A stretch of 44,511 bases of DNA from Pirellulales bacterium (lineage in GTDB: Bacteria > Planctomycetota > Planctomycetia > Pirellulales > JADZDJ01), in assembly GCA_035656635.1 (NCBI GenBank), contig DASRSD010000066.1:1-44511 (forward strand). Direction: 5' to 3'. This document shows, piece by piece, positions 40,610 through 44,511 of the stretch (position 1 is the stretch's first letter; each line of letters opens with the position of its first letter). Made by a program: the position numbers and the translations under genes. The notes beneath the pieces were generated by a model, which was not told the DNA's origin, did no database searches, and saw only the letters and a list, made by a program, of their open reading frames with translations.

Positions 40610-41368
40610 CTACCGTGTGTCGGCGGTCACGTAATTGCCGGAGGTAACGTTGAATTCAATCTCCTCCACGGTGCGGGCCGCAAGTTCTCGCACGCGCGGA
40701 TCGCCGTCGTTCAAAAGCGGCAACAAGCTGGTCAATGAATCGGGACCAAATTTTACCAGTGTGCGGCTGGCGTCGCTGCGCAAGTAAGCGTCCGGGTCGC
40801 GCATTCGCTGCACCAGCGCTTCCATCGCCGGCTTGGCGGCCGGGCCCATGGCTTCCAGCGCTTCAATTGCCGCTTGCCGCACATCGGTGTTGCAATCCCA
40901 GAGCAATTGAATTAACGGATGAATCGCATCAGTCGGCACCGTTTTCATTTCGATGAACGTGCGCGCCGCCAATTCGCGCACCCGAGGATCGCGATCTTGC
41001 AACGCGGCAATCACGCTGGGCACCGCCACGGTGTTAAGCTTGGTGAGCGTGCGAGAAGCGTCTGCCCGCAGGTAGGCATCCACATCGCGCAGCCGCTGGG
41101 CAATGTCGGCCACGACCGGGGCGGCGTTCACTTCCATGGCTTCCAGCGCGCCAATGGCCGCCTGGCGGACGTCGATATTCGGATCGTACAAGGTTTGGGC
41201 CAGCGCTTTAGCCACGAGCGTGGCCACCCTTATGGAGCCTTCGTCGTTGGCGGAATACCACTGGCTGGCCGACCCGCCGGAATACGCCGGCAATTGCGCA
41301 TGAACTGGCGCTACGGCCAGGCTGATCCAAATTAATCCGACGCTCGCAAAAGCAATGAACGATTTCAT
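40610..41368 (-). CDS. Secreted HEAT-repeat protein
   Basis: Start at ATG 41368 (MKSFIAFASVGLIWISLAVAPVHAQ, a clear signal peptide); a GTG-type extension to 41425 adds a non-signal stretch. 252 residues. HEAT/PBS-lyase repeats fill the rest: NIDVRQAAIGALEAM, DAYLRADASRTLTKL, DPRVRELAARTFIEM, then the same three again (TDVRQAAIEALEAM, DAYLRSDASRTLVKF, DPRVRELAARTVEEI). So a block of three helical repeats (about 98 residues) is doubled. It is likely a periplasmic protein-binding scaffold. No catalytic residues. Confidence 0.82.
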   Translation of the reverse strand: MKSFIAFASVGLIWISLAVAPVHAQLPAYSGGSASQWYSANDEGSIRVATLVAKALAQTLYDPNIDVRQAAIGALEAMEVNAAPVVADIAQRLRDVDAYLRADASRTLTKLNTVAVPSVIAALQDRDPRVRELAARTFIEMKTVPTDAIHPLIQLLWDCNTDVRQAAIEALEAMGPAAKPAMEALVQRMRDPDAYLRSDASRTLVKFGPDSLTSLLPLLNDGDPRVRELAARTVEEIEFNVTSGNYVTADTR

Positions 41369-41921
41369 ATGGAACCCAGGGTTGATGCCGAAAGGTGGGA
41401 AGGGGTCGTCCGTAATTGGCCCCACAAGTTTAGGTTACGAAACAGGCCCAATCGGGCGAAAAACCCCCCGCACAATAACCGCAAACGCCGCCCGCGCTGA
41501 ATATTGTTCGTTTGGTCCGGAATTTTTTTCCGCCCGACAAAATTCAGCAGTTTTGTCCGACCCGCGGCGGCCCCGGCTCGGAAAATCTGCGGTCTGTCGG
41601 GCAAGAAAGCCGAACAAATGCCGGGCAAATTCCGTCCGAACTTACGAATTGTTGATCGTATTTGGTTGGCCGTTGTCATCATCATTCGTCTCTGATTCGT
41701 AACTGTTGTCGACCGCGGCGGCCGCATCATTGCCAAGCCCCAAGGTCGCCGCGCAAATCGGGGCCGCCGGTGCATTGGGCCGGCTCGGTAGAACACAGTT
41801 TGGATTTAGAAATACTGTTCATATGTACATTTCATGGCTTAGCCTATCACACCCTCACGCGATCAATCAAGCCTTGTTTTGGGCCAGCCCAGGCGGCAGT
41901 TGCGAAATCGCGGTGAGGAGA

Positions 41922-42000
41922 GAATGTGGAATGGGGAGTGTGGAATGGGGAATGGGGAATGAGCGGGTGATGGGATGTAGAGGCGAGCAGGTGATGGGGT
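41922..42000. repeat. GAATGGGG low-complexity run
   Basis: gaatgtggaatggggagtg, then tggaatggggaatggggaat and looser copies (gtgatggg). A second short run lies at 42090-42122 (gggagtggcgaatgcggaat, then ggggaatgcgg). Strong purine bias on this strand. It could be slipped-strand prone. Confidence 0.75.
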
Positions 42001-42145
42001 GAGCAAGAACAGCGAATGCAGGAATGGGAAAAGATGGTTTAGCCGCGACGCGCCAGCGGAGCGAGAAACGGCTGAGCGATAATTACAAAAGGGGGAGTGG
42101 CGAATGCGGAATGGGGAATGCGGTTAATGCACTTCTATCCGAAAA

Positions 42146-42170
42146 GATTAACCGCAAAGGACGCAAAGAG
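42146..42170. repeat. Half-site of the ACCGCAGAG-type repeat
   Basis: gattaaccgcaaaggacgca then aagag. It resembles the left end of copies A-C, but no inverted right end was found nearby, so it is a solo end. Confidence 0.65.
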
Positions 42171-42182
42171 ATGAGAACTGAT

Positions 42183-42210
42183 TTAGACGCCTCCCCGTAT
42201 TTGTTATAGA
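42183..42210 (+). promoter_or_regulatory. Candidate sigma-70 promoter of the second toxin-antitoxin pair
   Basis: TTAGAC (42183-42188), 16-base spacer, TATAGA (42205-42210). A start near 42217 leaves a leader of about 40 bases before ATG 42256. Confidence 0.4.
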
Positions 42211-42255
42211 ATAAGTGGCAGACGTCGGCTTACGCTTTTACAGTGCTAAAAACAT

Positions 42256-42447
42256 ATGAATCAGCAAAATCTCAAAGAGGAAGCGCATCGCCTGGTGGAT
42301 AAGCTGAACGACAATGCCACCTGGGACGATTTAATGCGCGAAATTTACGTGCGCCAGACAATTGAATCGGGCCTGAAAGACAGCGAGCAAGGCCGCGTTG
42401 TCGGCATCGACCAAGTGCGCGCAAAATTCGGACTCTCGACACAATGA
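42256..42447 (+). CDS. Small antitoxin of RelE/ParE-type pair
   Basis: 63 residues. The N-terminal segment EEAHRLVDKLNDNATWDDLMREIYVRQTIE matches the short helical antitoxins found beside RelE/ParE toxins in planctomycetes and cyanobacteria. The tail QGRVVGIDQVRAKFGLSTQ is the likely toxin-binding part. The stop (42445-42447) is 13 bases before the toxin ATG. Confidence 0.75.
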   Translation: MNQQNLKEEAHRLVDKLNDNATWDDLMREIYVRQTIESGLKDSEQGRVVGIDQVRAKFGLSTQ

Positions 42448-42460
42448 ACCTGTCAACACA

Positions 42461-42754
42461 ATGAATGTTGTCTGGACCGAGGCCGCCCTACGTCAACTTG
42501 TGCAAATCCACGACTATATTGCACAAGATTCGCCTCGTTACGCCACAGCCATGATCGACCGAATCACACGTCGATCGCAACAATGCGGGCAGCTTCCCCT
42601 TATGGCCGGCAAAGTGCCGGAGTATGACCGGGACGATGTTCGCGAGGTACTCGAGTATCCGTATCGGATTATCTATCGAGTGCTGCCGGAGCGCGTGGAT
42701 ATCTTGGCCGTAATTCACGGCGCGAGGCGGTTACCGGAAACGCCGACGGCTTAG
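42461..42754 (+). CDS. RelE/ParE-family toxin
   Basis: 97 residues from ATG 42461; the frame is open upstream but overlaps the antitoxin. RelE/ParE fold: VVWTEAALRQLVQIHDYIAQDSPRYATAMIDRI helices, then strands and REVLEYPYRIIYRVLPERVDILAVIHGARRLP, the usual Y-RIIYR..d.i.IL.V.Ha.R pattern. ParE-like toxins hit gyrase, RelE-like ones cut mRNA on ribosomes; this sequence is nearer the ParE style. The bases acacaatgaa occur twice at the junction (42440-42449 and 42456-42465). Confidence 0.88.
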   Translation: MNVVWTEAALRQLVQIHDYIAQDSPRYATAMIDRITRRSQQCGQLPLMAGKVPEYDRDDVREVLEYPYRIIYRVLPERVDILAVIHGARRLPETPTA

Positions 42755-42812
42755 CACGCGGATGATCGCACTACACTAGCCAGCAGTAGTGTCCATGTTT
42801 CGATGCCACGGC

Positions 42813-43166
42813 TTAATCAAATTCGAATACTTCCCCGAAAGCTTTGCCGTGAATTTCGTCGCTTGAGTGCGCACTTACCCAAATGGGCTCTTCGCAGAGA
42901 TTAGCCTTAATCAGGGCTTGAGCAATCGCGTCGACTAACTCTACTGGACTTGGAGATAATTTGTGCTTCCTAATAAAACAATCAATTCGCCAATAGGAAT
43001 GATAGCCTTCGATAAATTCGGGACGCCAGGCGAAATATCGTACAACGGGCGTCATGGTGGCGCCGCCCGCGCTGTTTCTTGCGACGTGGTAAATCTCGCC
43101 GACACGTGAACGTTCTGCCACTACACAATCAGCGTCATAGGTTGAAGTCACGGGAAAGCGAATCAT
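42813..43166 (-). CDS. Small protein of unknown function
   Basis: 117 residues, no signal or membrane segment. The start ATG 43166 has AGAGAG upstream. Aromatic-rich strands (VRYFAWRPEFIEGYHSYWRIDCFI) are followed by helices (SPVELVDAIAQALIKANLCEEPIWVSAHSSDEIHG). I recognise no family. It starts 12 bases after the stop of ygiQ on the same strand and may be read from the same message, or belong to the accessory patch with the toxin-antitoxin pair. Confidence 0.55.
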   Translation of the reverse strand: MIRFPVTSTYDADCVVAERSRVGEIYHVARNSAGGATMTPVVRYFAWRPEFIEGYHSYWRIDCFIRKHKLSPSPVELVDAIAQALIKANLCEEPIWVSAHSSDEIHGKAFGEVFEFD

Positions 43167-43178
43167 TTTTTGTGCTCT

Positions 43179-44511
43179 CTAGGAGCGCCAGCCTTTTTTT
43201 CTGCCTGGCCTATAACCCACGCCTTTGTTTTTTTGCTTGGCGGCGGCGTTGGCGGCGGATTTGCGCTTGCGGGCGGGTCGGGCGCTCGATCCCCCGGTAG
43301 AACTGGGGGCTATAGGAGCGGCGCTACCGCCCTGGACTCGGCTGCTCCCCTCACCCCGGCCCTCTCCCACAGCGGGCAAGAGAGAATCGGCACCCTCACC
43401 GTGCCCTCTCCCAAGGGGAGAAGATTTTCTCGCGCGTGAGCGTTTGAATGACTTGCCGCCGCGGATCTGGTCGCCGCCGCGAATGTGGTCGCCGGAGATG
43501 TCGTTCAAACTTTCGTTCGCTTTACGGCGGCGGCGGGAGAGGGCTTCTTTTGGTGGGCGCTGGGGAATTAAACAATCGCAGCCGCTGCCAATAAGATCTT
43601 GCCGGCCAGCTTGCTCCAGGGCCTTGCGCACTTCGAAATAATTTTCCGGCTTGAAAAATTGCAGCAGTGCCCGTTGCAGCCGCCGATCGCGCAGGTGCTT
43701 GGCAATGTACACCGGCTTCATCGTGAACGGATCATACCCGGTGTGGTACATGCAGGCGGCAATGTCGAATGGGCTGGGAATAAAATCTTGCACCTGGTCA
43801 GGGCGGTAATGGTTTCGCTTGAGGAACAGGGCCAGGTCGATCATGGCGTTCAAGTCGCTGCCCGGGTGGCTGGAAATGTAATACGGAATGAGGTACTGCT
43901 GTTTGCCGGCGGCTTTCGATTGGCGTCGAAACTGGTCGCCGAATTTTTCGAAATCATCGTTCGAAGGCTTCTTCATTAAGTCGAGCACGCCGGGGTCAGT
44001 GTGTTCCGGGGCGACTTTAAGATGCCCGCCCACGTGATGCTGGGCCAGTTCGCGCATGTAGTTCGGATCGCGGCGGGCTAAATCCATACGAATGCCGGAG
44101 GCGACCAGCACTTTTTTCACGCCGGGAAGCTCGCGCGACTGTTTCATCAGGTCGATGAGCGGGCCGTGATCGGTGCCCAGCAGTTTGCAAATGGTGGGAT
44201 GCACGCAGCTCAGCCGGCGACACATTGCTTCTACCTCGGGGCGGCTGCATTTCATTTGGTACATGTTGGCCGTGGGTCCGCCGATGTCGCTGACCACGCC
44301 GGTGAAGTCGGGCTGCTGTTGCCGCATGCGCTCGATTTCGGCCAGCACCGATTCCTGGCTGCGGCTTTGAATGATGCGCCCTTCGTGGGCCGTGATGCTG
44401 CAAAACGTGCAGCCGCCGAAGCAGCCGCGCATAATTTGCACCGAATGTTTGACGACATCGTACGCGGGAATTTCTTCGCCGCCGTAACTGGGGTGCGGCA
44501 AGCGCGTGAAC
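43179..44511 (-). CDS. ygiQ: YgiQ-family radical SAM protein (5' end outside window)
   Basis: The frame runs off the right edge; FTRLPHPSYGGEEIPAYD is internal. The radical-SAM cluster motif is GCFGGCTFCSI (Cys-x3-Cys-x2-Cys). Further family marks: SDIGGPTANMYQM, CKLLGTDHGPLIDLMKQ, KVAPEHTDPGVLDLMKKP and QDFIPSPFDIAACMYHTGYDP. YgiQ proteins have no settled role. The C-tail (about the last 110 residues) is very basic and contains, in frame, two REP-like palindromes (43346-43424), read as SSPLGRGHGEG and LLPAVGEGRGEGS. The tail then ends in the Lys/Arg-rich stretch usual for the family. Confidence 0.93.
   Translation of the reverse strand, partial: FTRLPHPSYGGEEIPAYDVVKHSVQIMRGCFGGCTFCSITAHEGRIIQSRSQESVLAEIERMRQQQPDFTGVVSDIGGPTANMYQMKCSRPEVEAMCRRLSCVHPTICKLLGTDHGPLIDLMKQSRELPGVKKVLVASGIRMDLARRDPNYMRELAQHHVGGHLKVAPEHTDPGVLDLMKKPSNDDFEKFGDQFRRQSKAAGKQQYLIPYYISSHPGSDLNAMIDLALFLKRNHYRPDQVQDFIPSPFDIAACMYHTGYDPFTMKPVYIAKHLRDRRLQRALLQFFKPENYFEVRKALEQAGRQDLIGSGCDCLIPQRPPKEALSRRRRKANESLNDISGDHIRGGDQIRGGKSFKRSRARKSSPLGRGHGEGADSLLPAVGEGRGEGSSRVQGGSAAPIAPSSTGGSSARPARKRKSAANAAAKQKNKGVGYRPGRKKGWRS
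43346..43424. repeat. Two REP-like units inside the ygiQ tail
   Basis: Unit 1 (43346-43385): cccctcaccccggccctctc then a diverged right arm gcgggcaagagag. Unit 2 (43391-43424): caccctcaccgtgccctctc then ccaaggggagaag. Same class as 18464-18502. Both are in frame and leave ygiQ open. Confidence 0.82.

Larger units (their letters stand above)
41369..42255. other. Gene-free stretch of about 890 bases, rich in repeats
   Basis: No convincing gene; short frames here are made of repeats. GACAAAA (41536-41542) and TTTTGTC (41551-41557) form a perfect hairpin upstream of the HEAT gene. 41790-41860 is AT-rich. 41922-42000 and 42090-42122 are runs of gaatgggg/gtgatgggg units. 42146-42170 is half of an ACCGCAAAGGACGCAAAGAG repeat. 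A candidate promoter is at 42183-42210. Confidence 0.6.

Noticed and set aside
41365-41796. Minus-strand frame of 143 codons in the gap upstream of the HEAT gene
   Set aside because: Arg/Pro-rich with no recognisable fold, it overlaps the HEAT gene start and the hairpin at 41536-41557. Likely non-coding.
42024-42209. Short plus-strand frame before the second toxin-antitoxin pair
   Set aside because: It is made of repeat sequence (GAATGGGG and ACCGCAAAGG units) and has no ribosome site.
1-44511. CRISPR array, prophage or biosynthetic cluster
   Set aside because: No regular repeat-spacer pattern, cas, integrase, capsid or NRPS/PKS-type genes were found; the repeats present are palindromic interspersed types.

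Overview
The window looks like a chromosomal segment of a planctomycete, most likely a Pirellulales-type relative. That is an inference from several things seen together: a secreted DUF1598-like protein with a Ser/Thr tract, a secreted HEATH-type (DUF1570-like) metallopeptidase, a PEP-CTERM protein, a tiny membrane protein starting MKWFQFSLGRLL, secreted proteins with PDZ, TPR and HEAT repeats, GC that looks to be in the upper 50s percent, and many starts with weak Shine-Dalgarno sites. No rRNA, tRNA, CRISPR array, phage or transposase gene was recognised. Both edges cut a gene: a PDZ protein on the left and a YgiQ radical SAM protein on the right.

Layout. 1-7.3 kb: PDZ protein, secreted alpha/beta hydrolase, then a glycan-like group (GT87-type membrane glycosyltransferase, DxD glycosyltransferase, two tail-to-tail 2OG-Fe(II) oxygenases) and a membrane-anchored M28 / glutaminyl-cyclase-like protein. 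7.3-14.5 kb: lipoprotein alkaline phosphatase, divergent from the run obg - coaX - truncated MnmE-like GTPase, followed by a secreted TPR protein. 14.5-21.2 kb: alpha/beta hydrolase and luciferase-like flavin monooxygenase on the minus strand, divergent from a sulfotransferase and a glycerate 2-kinase, then the DUF1598-like protein. 21.2-26 kb: a multi-pass membrane protein fused to MORN-type repeats, a ClC protein, and a secreted caspase-like protein with two Tudor/Agenet-like modules. 26-29.7 kb: a broken oxidoreductase, lepA, a MazF-type toxin-antitoxin pair, and a second diverged copy of the lepA 3' end. 29.7-34 kb: Gfo/Idh/MocA oxidoreductase, fabH, pepF. 34-41.4 kb: STN-like lipoprotein, PEP-CTERM protein, sugar-phosphate isomerase-like TIM barrel, secreted metallopeptidase, FAD monooxygenase, secreted HEAT protein. 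41.4-44.5 kb: a repeat-rich gap, a RelE/ParE-type toxin-antitoxin pair, an unknown small protein and ygiQ.

Most genes are housekeeping or lifestyle functions and not one system. The least ordinary points are: (i) the toxin-antitoxin pair bracketed by two lepA 3' ends; (ii) the secreted caspase-Tudor protein, with a leader hairpin ending three bases before its start codon; (iii) an MnmE paralogue in the obg-coaX operon without the tRNA-modification C-terminus; (iv) several families of palindromic interspersed repeats at gene ends, two of which lie in frame inside genes (glycerate kinase and ygiQ).
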